DNA of 64,000 nt from Stutzerimonas azotifigens DSM 17556 (GCF_000425625.1 NZ_KE384417.1:48843-112842), one strand, 5' to 3'. Positions 44,793 through 52,713 are shown, counted from the first letter of the stretch. Notes: a model not told the origin generated them from the sequence alone. Numbers and translations are program-made.

Positions 44793-45731
44793 TCAGTAGA
44801 GGGGCCGGGTGTAGCGCGTCAGGGTCGGAGCCTCGCGCTGGAACCAGGACGCGGCGTCGGCGCCGAAGCCGGTGGCCTGGGGGAAATCGAACACGGGCTC
44901 GAGGGTGTCGATGGCGAACAGCCGCTGGCAGGCGACGCCGCCGGCCTCGAAGCGCTGGCGCACCTGGCCCTCGCCCGCCGGCTCGAAGCCCTCGAGCGAC
45001 AGCAGCGGCTGGCCGACGCGCCCGGGCCGGGTGGACAGGGCGACCTGGAAGCCATCCACCACGCTGCCGTGCGCCAGCGAAGTCTCGAAGGCGAACAGCG
45101 CGGCCAGCCGCTGGGCGTCGCCCGCCGCCTCGGCCACCCGCTCGCGCAGCATGCGGCCGTCTTCCTCGATCGGCTCGGGCCGCCCCAGCACCAGTGCGGC
45201 GTATCCGCCACAGACGATCAGCCCGCCGCCGCGATGGCGCAGCCGGCCGCTGTCCACTTCGCGCTCCTCGATCAGCCGCAGGCCGATCAGCGGCCCGGGC
45301 GCGGACGGCTGCAGGCGCCAGTCCTCGACGTAGGCGCCGCTGGGTGCGAACTCGATCATGCAGTTGCCGATGCGCGACAGCAGCGCCGGCTCCGGCCAGC
45401 GGTTGTGCAGTTGCAGGCTGGTGTCGCCGCGCCAGGCCAGACGCTCGCCGTCCCAGTGCGACAGCGCTTCCCAGCCTTCATGATTGGCCAGCACCTGCAG
45501 CTCGGCGGCGCTGTAGTCGGCCAGCGCGCGGGCCGGCACCTGGTCCTCGGCCAGCGGCAGGCGCAGGTCGATGGTGAAGTTGCGGCTCTGCACCCAGCAG
45601 ACGTGGGTGTCCAGGTCCGTGTCGCCGTTGGCGAAGCTGATCGCCCGGCGCTTGTAGTAGCCGAGCATCCAGTCCGGCACGCTGGTGGCCGGGCGCCGGG
45701 CATGCCTTTCGGCCAGTTCCATCAGGTTCAC
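44793..45731 (-). CDS. Unrecognised protein coupled to a 2OG oxygenase
   Basis: A 312-residue protein that I do not recognise. It has no signal peptide and no membrane helix. Segments that look structural include WVQSRNFTIDLRLP, GNCMIEFAPSGAYVEDWRLQP, PGPLIGLRLIEEREV, GGGLIVCGGYAALVLGRPEP and a C-terminal FQREAPTLTRYTRPLY; the alternation of beta-like strands suggests a barrel or lipocalin-like fold. It starts with GTG at 45731, with AGGAGG 7 nt upstream and a GTGA overlap with the oxygenase stop. That coupling, and the NtrC/sigma-54 promoter, suggest that it acts on the oxygenase's substrate or product. Confidence 0.8.
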   Translation of the reverse strand: MNLMELAERHARRPATSVPDWMLGYYKRRAISFANGDTDLDTHVCWVQSRNFTIDLRLPLAEDQVPARALADYSAAELQVLANHEGWEALSHWDGERLAWRGDTSLQLHNRWPEPALLSRIGNCMIEFAPSGAYVEDWRLQPSAPGPLIGLRLIEEREVDSGRLRHRGGGLIVCGGYAALVLGRPEPIEEDGRMLRERVAEAAGDAQRLAALFAFETSLAHGSVVDGFQVALSTRPGRVGQPLLSLEGFEPAGEGQVRQRFEAGGVACQRLFAIDTLEPVFDFPQATGFGADAASWFQREAPTLTRYTRPLY

Positions 45732-46780
45732 GACTGCACCTCCTGTCGCGGTTGGTAGCCGAACGAGGACAGCCCCTTGCTGCCCTCCGGCAAGGTCAGT
45801 TCGCCGGACTCGAGCCGGCGTTTCAGGTAGCCGAAGGTCTGCGCGGTCTGGGCGAACAGGTGCTCGCCGCACACCAGCGGCTGGTAGCGGGACGGTGTGC
45901 CGGGGTCGAGCAGTTCGGCGACCGGCGCGACCAGGGTGTCGTAGTCCAGCGCGCAGAACAGCGGGAACGAGTAGCGCTCCTCGGCCACCTTGCGCACGCG
46001 GTGCGAGGTGGCGACGAAGGCGCCATTGCTGAGCAGCTCCAGCATGTCGCCGATGTTGATGACGAAGGCGCCCTCCACCAGCGGCACGTCGATCCACTCG
46101 CCGGCGCCGTTGAGCACCTCCAGCCCCGGCGCGGTGGGCAGCAGCACGGTGAAGCACTCGTAGTCGGTGTGCGCGCCGATGCCGGGGCGGTCCTGCGGCA
46201 CGTCGGGGTCGTAGGGGTAATGCACCAGCCGCAGTTGGCTCGGCGGGTTGTTGACCTGGCGCAGGAAGGCGTCCTCGGCCAGCCCGAGGGCCAGGGCGAA
46301 GCCCCGGAACAGGCTGCGACTGAGCTCGAACACGGCGTCGTAGTAGGCCTTGATGGCCTCGCGGAAGCCGGGCAGGTCCGGCCACTGGTTGGCCCCGAGC
46401 ATGGGCCGGCGCAGGTTCGGGTCGGCCGGTTCGAAGCCGAGGTCGTAGGCTTCCTTGTGGTCCACCGTGGCCGAGGCGAACTCCTCCTCCCCTTCCGGCA
46501 CGTAGCCGCTGTGGTTGCTGGAGCGGCCGATGTAGTGACGCAGCTTGTACTCCAGCGGCTGGGCGAAGAACTCGGCGGTGGCGCGCTTGAGGCCCTCGAT
46601 CAGCGCCGGATCGACGCCATGGCCGGTGATGTAGAAGAACCCCGCCTCGCGCGCCGCCTTGCCGAGCGCGCGGGCGGCGGCCTGGCGCTCCTCGGGAACG
46701 GATGACCTCAGCGGGGCGACGTCCACCAGCGGCAGGGTCTTGAAGGCGGTGTGCGGCGAACGGGAAACGGGCGGTGCCAT
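45728..46780 (-). CDS. 2-oxoglutarate/Fe(II) oxygenase, ethylene-forming-enzyme/IPNS-like
   Basis: A 350-residue oxygenase with DIOX_N (LPLVDVAPLR..., REAGFFYITGHGV) and the iron core: H204 and D206 (GAHTDYE), H260 (ATSHRV), with R269-x-S271 for 2-oxoglutarate. The segment HSGYVPEGEEEFASATVDHKEAYDLG resembles the SGYVASGEE block of bacterial ethylene-forming enzyme, which also hydroxylates arginine and releases guanidine; this is a family-level similarity only. AGGAGGG just upstream favours the start at 46780 over an ATG at 46801. It is the first gene of operon C. Confidence 0.88.
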   Translation of the reverse strand: MAPPVSRSPHTAFKTLPLVDVAPLRSSVPEERQAAARALGKAAREAGFFYITGHGVDPALIEGLKRATAEFFAQPLEYKLRHYIGRSSNHSGYVPEGEEEFASATVDHKEAYDLGFEPADPNLRRPMLGANQWPDLPGFREAIKAYYDAVFELSRSLFRGFALALGLAEDAFLRQVNNPPSQLRLVHYPYDPDVPQDRPGIGAHTDYECFTVLLPTAPGLEVLNGAGEWIDVPLVEGAFVINIGDMLELLSNGAFVATSHRVRKVAEERYSFPLFCALDYDTLVAPVAELLDPGTPSRYQPLVCGEHLFAQTAQTFGYLKRRLESGELTLPEGSKGLSSFGYQPRQEVQS

Positions 46781-46898
46781 GAAACCCTCCTGATTGCTCA
46801 TGAAAGTTTCTGGCCGTCCAGAATCGTCTGGTGGCGGGCGCCACCCCGGGTCGTCCCGGAAAGAAGATGCGACTCGGCGAGTCGACGGTGAGACAGGC

Positions 46899-46915
46899 TG
46901 CAAATACGGGGCCAG
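46899..46915 (-). promoter_or_regulatory. Sigma-54 promoter of operon C
   Basis: On the minus strand TGGCCCCGTATTTGCA fits TGGCACG-N4-TTGCW with correct GG-GC spacing. Predicted start near 46888, about 108 nt ahead of the oxygenase start. Confidence 0.65.
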
Positions 46916-46967
46916 CGGCTCGGAAGCGGCCTTATCCGGTTTACCGCCCCAGAAACAGGCGCCATGC

Positions 46968-46984
46968 CGCACTATCGCAGTGCA
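46968..46984. promoter_or_regulatory. NtrC-like activator site, operon C
   Basis: CGCACTATCGCAGTGCA differs by one base from TGCACY-N5-RGTGCA and lies about 80-96 bp upstream of the predicted sigma-54 start, a normal enhancer distance. It implies induction under nitrogen limitation. Confidence 0.65.
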
Positions 46985-47026
46985 TGCGCGGGCGAAGTGG
47001 CGCCACGAATGCCCACCCGACCGCTA

Positions 47027-47428
47027 TCAGGCGTCGCGCAGCAGGTCGTGGGCATCCAGCAGGCGATAGGCGATTTCCGGCTGCTTCTGCAGGCCGCGAC
47101 GTATCGCGGCGGGGATGGCCTGCCGGGTCTTGCGGCAGAGCCCCGGCAGCTCGGCGATCTCGATGCTGATGCCGCGCATGCTGCGCACCTCGCTGTGCCC
47201 GGGCGCGACCCGCAGGCGGATGCCGAGCTGCTCGTACATCCGCCGCTGCATGTGCTCGAGGTCGTCCAGGCTCGCCAGGCATTCCAGGCGTTCGAGCAGG
47301 CGCTTCTCCTCCTGCCGGGTCAGGCGCAGGATGCGCAGGTCCGCCCCCGGCTCGGCCAGCAACCGCTCGCGCCCGCAGTCGCAGGCGCCGGGTGGGCAGG
47401 GTTGGCGGATCGGAAGGGGCGCATTCAT
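47027..47428 (-). CDS. Conserved hypothetical protein
   Basis: A 133-residue soluble protein of unknown function. The N-terminus has a Cys cluster (CPPGACDCGRERLL) that could bind a metal. A helical middle (LTRQEEKRLLERLECLASLDDLEHMQRRMYEQLGIRL) precedes a compact C-terminus (RSMRGISIEIAELPGLCRKTRQAIPAAIRRGL...). I recall similar unnamed proteins in pseudomonads but no assigned role. It stands alone between operon C and a small membrane protein. Confidence 0.65.
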   Translation of the reverse strand: MNAPLPIRQPCPPGACDCGRERLLAEPGADLRILRLTRQEEKRLLERLECLASLDDLEHMQRRMYEQLGIRLRVAPGHSEVRSMRGISIEIAELPGLCRKTRQAIPAAIRRGLQKQPEIAYRLLDAHDLLRDA

Positions 47429-47543
47429 GGGCTCGGATCATAGCCATCCGGACGGGGCGTTGCCCATGGGCGCAGGCGATATCCGGCGCTCCGGTCGTCA
47501 GCTCGTTTGCAGGAGCGAGGGGAACGAAAGAGGAGAATCGACT

Positions 47544-47581
47544 GAGCAATCCCCGCGTGTCCGCCGTAGCGGGGATTGCTC
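47544..47581. repeat. Perfect 13-bp inverted repeat
   Basis: GAGCAATCCCCGC (47544-47556) and GCGGGGATTGCTC (47569-47581) are exact complements across 12 nt. It lies downstream of the small membrane-protein gene (minus strand). No T-tract follows on either side, so it may be a stabilising hairpin, a weak terminator or a mobile-repeat end. Confidence 0.6.
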
Positions 47582-47669
47582 GTTACGCGACCGTCCCGGG
47601 GCGAGCGCCGCTGGCATCCAGCACTTCCTGAGCGCCCGGTCCTGCTCCGGTGGGTCGCCTGGATTTGTA

Positions 47670-47891
47670 TCAGGCCTTGCTCTCTATCGCTTTCAGGTGT
47701 TCTTCGCGGCGCATGGCGAGAACGTCGAACATGACGATCGTCACCAATGCAACCGACCCGACTTCGAAGGCGACAGCCCACATTCCCATCAGGCCAACGA
47801 ACAGCATTGCGGCCGCGATGATTATCCCTATGCAATGCGCACAAAAGCGACCAAGTTCCAATGCAGCAATGACTTCTCTTTTATCGTGCAT
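47670..47891 (-). CDS. Small membrane protein, unknown function
   Basis: A 73-residue protein with two likely membrane helices (about 16-36 and 38-58: CIGIIIAAAMLFVGLMGMWAVAFEVGSVALVTIVMF) and charged ends (MHDKREVIAALE; RREEHLKAIESKA). A very good ribosome site, GGAGGT with 4-5 nt spacing, supports the start at 47891 and that it is translated. Its codon use is less GC-rich than its neighbours, matching the lower-GC stretch upstream. Confidence 0.65.
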   Translation of the reverse strand: MHDKREVIAALELGRFCAHCIGIIIAAAMLFVGLMGMWAVAFEVGSVALVTIVMFDVLAMRREEHLKAIESKA

Positions 47892-48627
47892 CTTCACCTC
47901 CACTCTTTTTGTTGTAATAAGTCGTGTGTAACCTGAGCCTAGCGCAGGGCGGCCGAGACGCAACGTCAAAACGACGTGCGGCACGTCTAGCGCGCGCATT
48001 ACCGACTTTGCGCACCAAACTTGTGCTTATTTGGTCATTATTCGTTAAAGCTGGTCGGCAGACGGGAATTCGCAATGGCAATTCCTGTCGCAAAAAGAAG
48101 CACTCGGAAATCGGGTGCCACTAGTTCGCCAGCGATATCTCGCTCCAAAGTCTCTTCGAACCGTTTCGCTTGATATTTATCGCTCGCCCTCTTCGGGCAA
48201 GAGAAGTGCAAATAGCGATACGAATCGGTTCAACTTTACAAACTTGAGTAATCCCTGCCCAGCAAGGCAACCAGGGTCCCGGCGTTGCGCCCTGGATACC
48301 GGCCTGCGCCGGTACGACGAGCCCCTGCCAGTCCGTCGCCCCGGTGCAGGCCGGGGCCCAGGTGGCTTGCATCGAGCTCAGCCTGGCTCGGGACGGCAGG
48401 CACATAAGAACAGTCGAAGGGGTACATGGCGACCTAGCGAGCCGGCCTGCCCGCAGCCGAACCAGGTACAGCACGTATCCTGTGGGAGGCGCGACCTCGC
48501 GGCGACCCGGCCTGCCTCCAACGCATGAATGCTCACCGCAAAGCACTGGATATCCATACAGATTTTTCTTGCCGAATCGCGCCGCCATGCCCATGCTTGG
48601 CGGCAACCCCGACTCGACCTCCGCCGC
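47892..48627. other. Long non-coding gap, partly low-GC
   Basis: No convincing gene in 736 bases. From about 47985 to 48245 the DNA is clearly less GC-rich than the window and has several A/T runs (ttatttggtcattattcg, aaaaagaag), suggesting acquired or non-coding DNA, perhaps an RNA gene I cannot identify. At about 48285-48320 lies a cctggataccggcctgcgccggtac-type dispersed repeat, and at about 48480-48515 a gtgggaggcgcgacctcgcggcgac-type element. Confidence 0.45.
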
Positions 48628-50586
48628 ATGCGTCTCTATCTCTGCGAAAAACCCTCACAGGCCAAGGACATCGCCCAGGTGCTCGGCGCCACCCGGCGCG
48701 GGGACGGCTGCTGGACCGGCAGCGGGGTGACGGTGACCTGGTGCATCGGCCACCTGCTCGAAACCGCCCCGCCGGATGCCTACGACGCCCGCTACAAACG
48801 CTGGGTGCTGGCTGACCTGCCGATCGTGCCGGGCCAGTGGAAGATGCAGGTCAAGGCCAAGACCGCCGGCCAGTACAAGGCGGTCAAGCGCCTGCTGGCC
48901 GAGGCCGGCGAGCTGGTGATCGCCACCGACGCCGACCGCGAGGGCGAGATGATCGCCCGCGAGCTGCTGGAGCATTGCCGCTACCGCGGGCCGATCCAGC
49001 GGCTGTGGCTGTCGGCGCTGGACGAGGCGTCGATCCGCAAGGCGCTCGCCGCGCTCAAGCCCGGTGCCGAGACCTTCAATCTCTACCATGCGGCGCTCGG
49101 TCGCTCGCGGGCCGACTGGCTGATCGGCATGAACATGAGCCGGCTGTTCACCCTGCTCGGCCGGCAGTCGGGCTACCAGGGCGTGCTCTCGGTGGGCCGG
49201 GTGCAGACGCCGACGCTGCGGCTGGTGGTCGACCGCGACCGCGCCATCGCCGATTTCGTGCCGGTGCCCTACTGGACCATCGAGGTGCAGTTGCTCGCCG
49301 AGGGCACGCCCTTCACCACGCAGTGGCGCGCCCCGGAGGACGCCTGCGACGAGCAGGGCCGCTGCCTGAAGCAGGCGCTGGCGCAGCAGGCCGCCGAGGC
49401 CATGCGCGCCGCCGGCCAGGCGCAGCTGGTGAGCCTGAAGACCGAGCGCATGCGCGAGGCCGCGCCATTGCCGTTCGACCTGGGCACGCTGCAGGAAGTC
49501 TGCTCGAAGAAGCTCGGCCTCGGCGCGCAGGAAACGCTGGACATCGCCCAGGCGCTCTACGAGACCCACAAGCTGATCACCTACCCACGCAGCGACTGCG
49601 GCTACCTGCCGCTCAGCCAGCATGGCGAGGCGCCGGCCATTCTCGCCGCCCTGCGCCGCGCCGATCCGTCGCTCGCGCCGCTGGAGGCGCACCTCTCGCC
49701 GAGCCGCAAGTCACGCGCCTGGAACGACGCCAAGGTCGGCGCCCACCACGGCATCATCCCCACCGCCGCGGCGCAGGCGTTCGAACGGCTGAGCGGCAGG
49801 CCCCGCGCCGTCTACCAGCTGATCCGCGCGCGCTACCTGGCGCAGTTCCTGCCGACCCACGAATACGATCGCACCCAGGCCGACTTCGACTGCGCCGGCC
49901 AGGCGCTGCGTGCGGTCGGCAGGCAGATCGTCGAACCCGGCTGGAAGCGCGCCCTGCCGGAAGCGCTGGCCCCGGCCAAGGGGCGTGACGCACCACCGGC
50001 GCAGACGCTCCCGCCCCTGCGCCAGGGGCAGCGCTGCGAGGTCGGGCAGGTGAACCTGAAGGACCTGCTCACCCAGCCGCCGAAGCCCTACACCGAAGGC
50101 GACCTGATCAAGGCGATGAAGAACGTCGCCAAACTGGTCGAAGACCCGCGCCTGAAGCAGAAGCTCAAGGACACCACCGGCATCGGCACCGAGGCCACCC
50201 GCGCCAGCATCATCCAGGGGCTGCTCGACCGCGGCTACCTGACCAAGCAGGGCAAGGCGCTGGCCGCCACTCCGGCGGCCTTCGGCCTGATCGACGCCGT
50301 GCCGCGCCCGATCGCCGATCCGGGCACCACCGCCATCTGGGAACAGGCGCTGGACATGGTGCAGGACGGCGAGATGCCGCTGGAGGAGTTCGTCGCCAAG
50401 CAATCGGCCTGGATGAGCCGGCTGGTGGAGCGCTGCGCCGGCCTGCGCCTGACCATCAGTGGCCCGCCCCTGACGCCCGGCCGCGGCGGCAAGCCGTGGA
50501 AGAAGAAGCGCGCTGCCGGCCGTGCGGCCGCCACGAAGAAATCCGCAGGCGACCGCAAGCGCGCGCCCGCCGCGCGGACGCGCTGA
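48628..50586 (+). CDS. topB: DNA topoisomerase III
   Basis: A 652-residue type IA topoisomerase that relaxes and decatenates DNA by single-strand passage. The TOPRIM domain has E7 (LCEKPSQ) and D101-x-D103-x-E105 (TDADREGE), and the active-site tyrosine is Y319 in LITYPRSDCGYLP. Length equals E. coli TopB (653). The C-terminal region ends in a basic Lys/Arg/Ala tail (about 620-652) with no zinc fingers, as in TopB and unlike TopA. It is chromosomal in context: no plasmid or integrative-element genes are nearby. Confidence 0.96.
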   Translation: MRLYLCEKPSQAKDIAQVLGATRRGDGCWTGSGVTVTWCIGHLLETAPPDAYDARYKRWVLADLPIVPGQWKMQVKAKTAGQYKAVKRLLAEAGELVIATDADREGEMIARELLEHCRYRGPIQRLWLSALDEASIRKALAALKPGAETFNLYHAALGRSRADWLIGMNMSRLFTLLGRQSGYQGVLSVGRVQTPTLRLVVDRDRAIADFVPVPYWTIEVQLLAEGTPFTTQWRAPEDACDEQGRCLKQALAQQAAEAMRAAGQAQLVSLKTERMREAAPLPFDLGTLQEVCSKKLGLGAQETLDIAQALYETHKLITYPRSDCGYLPLSQHGEAPAILAALRRADPSLAPLEAHLSPSRKSRAWNDAKVGAHHGIIPTAAAQAFERLSGRPRAVYQLIRARYLAQFLPTHEYDRTQADFDCAGQALRAVGRQIVEPGWKRALPEALAPAKGRDAPPAQTLPPLRQGQRCEVGQVNLKDLLTQPPKPYTEGDLIKAMKNVAKLVEDPRLKQKLKDTTGIGTEATRASIIQGLLDRGYLTKQGKALAATPAAFGLIDAVPRPIADPGTTAIWEQALDMVQDGEMPLEEFVAKQSAWMSRLVERCAGLRLTISGPPLTPGRGGKPWKKKRAAGRAAATKKSAGDRKRAPAARTR

Positions 50587-50608
50587 GCGCACCACATCGA
50601 AGCACAAC

Positions 50609-50625
50609 AGCACCATATAGGTGCG
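50609..50625. promoter_or_regulatory. NtrC-like activator site, guanidine operon
   Basis: AGCACCATATAGGTGCG contains perfect GCACC-N5-GGTGC arms of the NtrC consensus. It lies about 125-141 bp upstream of the predicted sigma-54 start, immediately after the topB stop. Confidence 0.6.
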
Positions 50626-50635
50626 ATTCGGTTTT

Positions 50636-50707
50636 GTAGGAGCAGGCTCTGCCTGCGACCACACCCATGCCGAATCGCCCGAGGTCGCAGGCAGAGCCTG
50701 CTCCTAC
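50636..50707. repeat. REP-pair with perfect 25-bp inverted arms
   Basis: Left arm 50636-50660 (gtaggagcaggctctgcc...) and right arm 50683-50707 are exact complements across 22 nt. Single copies of the same arm occur at about 62372-62395 and 62628-62652. It sits between the NtrC-like site and the sigma-54 promoter of the guanidine operon, where an IHF site would normally lie. Confidence 0.85.
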
Positions 50708-50723
50708 GTCAATCGAACGAAGC

Positions 50724-50739
50724 TGGCCCGGCTATTGCA
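50724..50739 (+). promoter_or_regulatory. Sigma-54 promoter of guanidine operon
   Basis: TGGCCCGGCTATTGCA differs by one base from TGGCACG-N4-TTGCW, with GG (50725-50726) and GC (50737-50738) correctly spaced. The predicted start near 50750 is about 46 nt before the riboswitch. Confidence 0.75.
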
Positions 50740-50795
50740 AAACCCTTGGCGTAGGACGCTGCAGTTCATGGAATGAACACCCAGATCCAATGGCC

Positions 50796-50887
50796 GACTA
50801 GGGTTCCGGCTCGTCGTTGACGAGTGGCTGGTCCGAGAGTCGGCGACCTCCAGCGAGGTTACACGGCGGGATAAAAGCCCGGGAGAA
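50796..50887 (+). promoter_or_regulatory. Guanidine-I (ykkC) riboswitch
   Basis: The conserved strands of the ykkC class are all present in order: GACTAGGGTTCCGG, then a variable hairpin (ctcgtcgttgacgag), TGGTCCGAGAGTC, a second variable arm (gacctccagcgaggt), TACACGGCGGGATAAAAG and CCCGGGAGA. It binds guanidinium and turns on the genes downstream. No clear intrinsic terminator follows, so control may be at translation or by a Rho-dependent step. Confidence 0.95.
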
Positions 50888-50943
50888 CGCGCTTCGAAGG
50901 AATCGCGCAGCTCCTGACGCCCTGTTGAACCCTGGAGGACCCC

Positions 50944-51045
50944 ATGCGCCAGTCGCCCCTTGCGCCGCTCGCGGCAAATCCCCCAAGCGACTCGCTCCGC
51001 CCGGCTGCCGACAGCCGTACCGCGGAGGGCTTCGCATGCGCCTGA
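50944..51045 (+). CDS. Possible 33-codon leader ORF
   Basis: A short ORF (MRQSPLAPLAANPPSD...EGFACA) begins 56 nt after the riboswitch, with GGAGG 5 nt before its ATG, and ends by overlapping the permease start by 10 nt. It has no signal peptide or membrane helix. It could couple permease translation to the riboswitch or be a remnant of a lost gene. Without homologues it remains uncertain. Confidence 0.35.
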   Translation: MRQSPLAPLAANPPSDSLRPAADSRTAEGFACA

Positions 51046-51851
51046 TCAATCGCCGTCCCGGACGGGCGGGCTGGACCATGCTGGTCATCCTGCCGTTCGC
51101 CCTGCTGCTGTTCGCCTACCTGGCCGGTTCGGCCAGCCGCCTGGCGGAGAACCCCAACGACAAGCTGCTGCCCAGCGCCGCGCAGATGGCCGACGCCGTC
51201 GAACGCATGGCCTTCACGCCGGACAAGCGCAGCGGCGACTACCTGCTCTGGCAGGACACCGCCTCCAGCCTCAAGCGCCTCGGCATGGGCCTGGGCATCG
51301 CCGCCCTCGCCGGCCTCTGCCTCGGCATCGCCGCCGGCACCCTGCCGCTGTTCGGCGCACCGCTGTCGCCCTTGCTCACCGTGCTGTCGATGGTGCCGCC
51401 GCTGGCGATCCTGCCGATCCTGTTCATCGTCTTCGGCCTCGGCGAACTGGCCAAGGTGATGCTGATCGTCATCGGCGTCACCCCGGTGCTGGCGCGCGAC
51501 CTCGAACAGCAGGCGCGGCAGATCCCGCAGGAACTGCTGATCAAGGCGCAGACCCTGGGCGCCAACACCTGGACGCTGATCCTGCGCGTGGTGCTGCCGC
51601 AGCTGCTGCCGCGCCTGCTGATCGCCCTGCGCCTGGTGCTCGGCTCGGCCTGGCTGTTCCTCATCGCCTCGGAGGCCATCGCCTCCACCGACGGCCTCGG
51701 CTATCGCATCTTCCTGGTCCGCCGCTACCTGGCGATGGACGTGATCCTGCCCTACGTCATCTGGATCACCTTCCTCGCCTGGACGATGGACCTCGGCCTG
51801 CGCCAGCTCACCCGGCTGTGCTTCCCCTGGTACGAAGGAGCCAAGGCATGA
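51036..51851 (+). CDS. ABC transporter permease (nitrate/taurine/guanidine type)
   Basis: A 271-residue inner-membrane permease with about six helices and the BPD-type EAA loop QIPQELLIKAQTLGANTWTLILRVVLPQLLPRLLIALRL. GGAGG at 51024-51028 supports the start at 51036. It belongs to the NrtB/TauC/SsuC group often linked to urea/guanidine carboxylase. It is the first large gene behind the guanidine riboswitch; the binding protein expected here is missing and may be supplied by 43703-44770 or 63099. Confidence 0.9.
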   Translation: MRLINRRPGRAGWTMLVILPFALLLFAYLAGSASRLAENPNDKLLPSAAQMADAVERMAFTPDKRSGDYLLWQDTASSLKRLGMGLGIAALAGLCLGIAAGTLPLFGAPLSPLLTVLSMVPPLAILPILFIVFGLGELAKVMLIVIGVTPVLARDLEQQARQIPQELLIKAQTLGANTWTLILRVVLPQLLPRLLIALRLVLGSAWLFLIASEAIASTDGLGYRIFLVRRYLAMDVILPYVIWITFLAWTMDLGLRQLTRLCFPWYEGAKA

Positions 51852-52711
51852 GCGACATGAACAGCGCAGCGGCCGCGAGGGCGACCCTGGCGGATCGAGC
51901 GGCGTGCAACCCGTCTTTCATAGAAGTGAAGAACGTCTGGCAGGAATACGGCGACCAGGTGGTGCTCGAGCGCCTGAACCTGTCGGTGGCCGAAGGCGAG
52001 TTCTGCACCCTGGTCGGCGCGTCCGGCTGCGGCAAGTCCACCTTCCTGCGCATGCTGCTCGGCCAGGAACGCCCCAGTCGCGGGCAGATCCTGCTCGACG
52101 GCCAGCCGCTGGCGCACGAGCCGGACGCCAGCCGCGGTGTGGTGTTCCAGCGTTATTCGGTGTTCCCGCACCTGTCGGTGCTGAACAACGTCGCCCTCGG
52201 CCTGGAACTGCCGCGCGCCCCGCTGCTCGGCCGGCTGTTCGGCGGCGCCCGCCGCGAGGCCCGCGAGCAGGCCCGCGCGATCCTGCGGAAGGTCGGCCTC
52301 GGCGCCTCGCTGGACAAGTACCCGGCACAGCTGTCCGGCGGCATGCAGCAGCGCCTGGCGATCGCCCAGGCGCTGATCATGAAGCCGCGCGTGCTGCTGC
52401 TCGACGAACCCTTCGGCGCGCTCGACCCAGGCATCCGCAAGGACATGCATGGCCTGCTGCTGGAGCTGTGGCACGAGACCCGGCTGACCGTGTTCATGGT
52501 CACCCACGACCTCTCCGAGGGCTTCACCCTGGGCACCCGCATCCTGGTGTTCGACAAGCCCCGGCACGACCCGCACGCCCCGGGCGCCTTCGGCGCGCGC
52601 ATCACCTACGACATCCCGCTCAACGAAGACCGCCGCGCCGCCCGCGCCGCCGTCGCGACCCTGCCGGCGCACCTCGCCGGCGCTTTGAACGCCGCACATC
52701 AAGGAGCCTGA
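51848..52711 (+). CDS. ABC transporter ATPase (nitrate/taurine/guanidine type)
   Basis: A 287-residue ATPase of the SsuB/TauB group. Walker A is GASGCGKS, signature LSGGMQQRLAIAQAL, Walker B VLLLDEPFGALDP, and H-loop FMVTHDLSEG. A 50-residue C-terminal extension (DKPRHDPHAPGAFGARITYDIPL...) is typical of guanidine-cluster homologues. It overlaps the permease by 4 nt and energises it. Confidence 0.92.
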   Translation: MSDMNSAAAARATLADRAACNPSFIEVKNVWQEYGDQVVLERLNLSVAEGEFCTLVGASGCGKSTFLRMLLGQERPSRGQILLDGQPLAHEPDASRGVVFQRYSVFPHLSVLNNVALGLELPRAPLLGRLFGGARREAREQARAILRKVGLGASLDKYPAQLSGGMQQRLAIAQALIMKPRVLLLDEPFGALDPGIRKDMHGLLLELWHETRLTVFMVTHDLSEGFTLGTRILVFDKPRHDPHAPGAFGARITYDIPLNEDRRAARAAVATLPAHLAGALNAAHQGA

Positions 52712-52713
52712 CC

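Noticed and set aside
48115-48606. Possible genes in the gap before topB
   Set aside because: Frames on both strands are short, cross dispersed repeats, lack ribosome sites and show no family resemblance.
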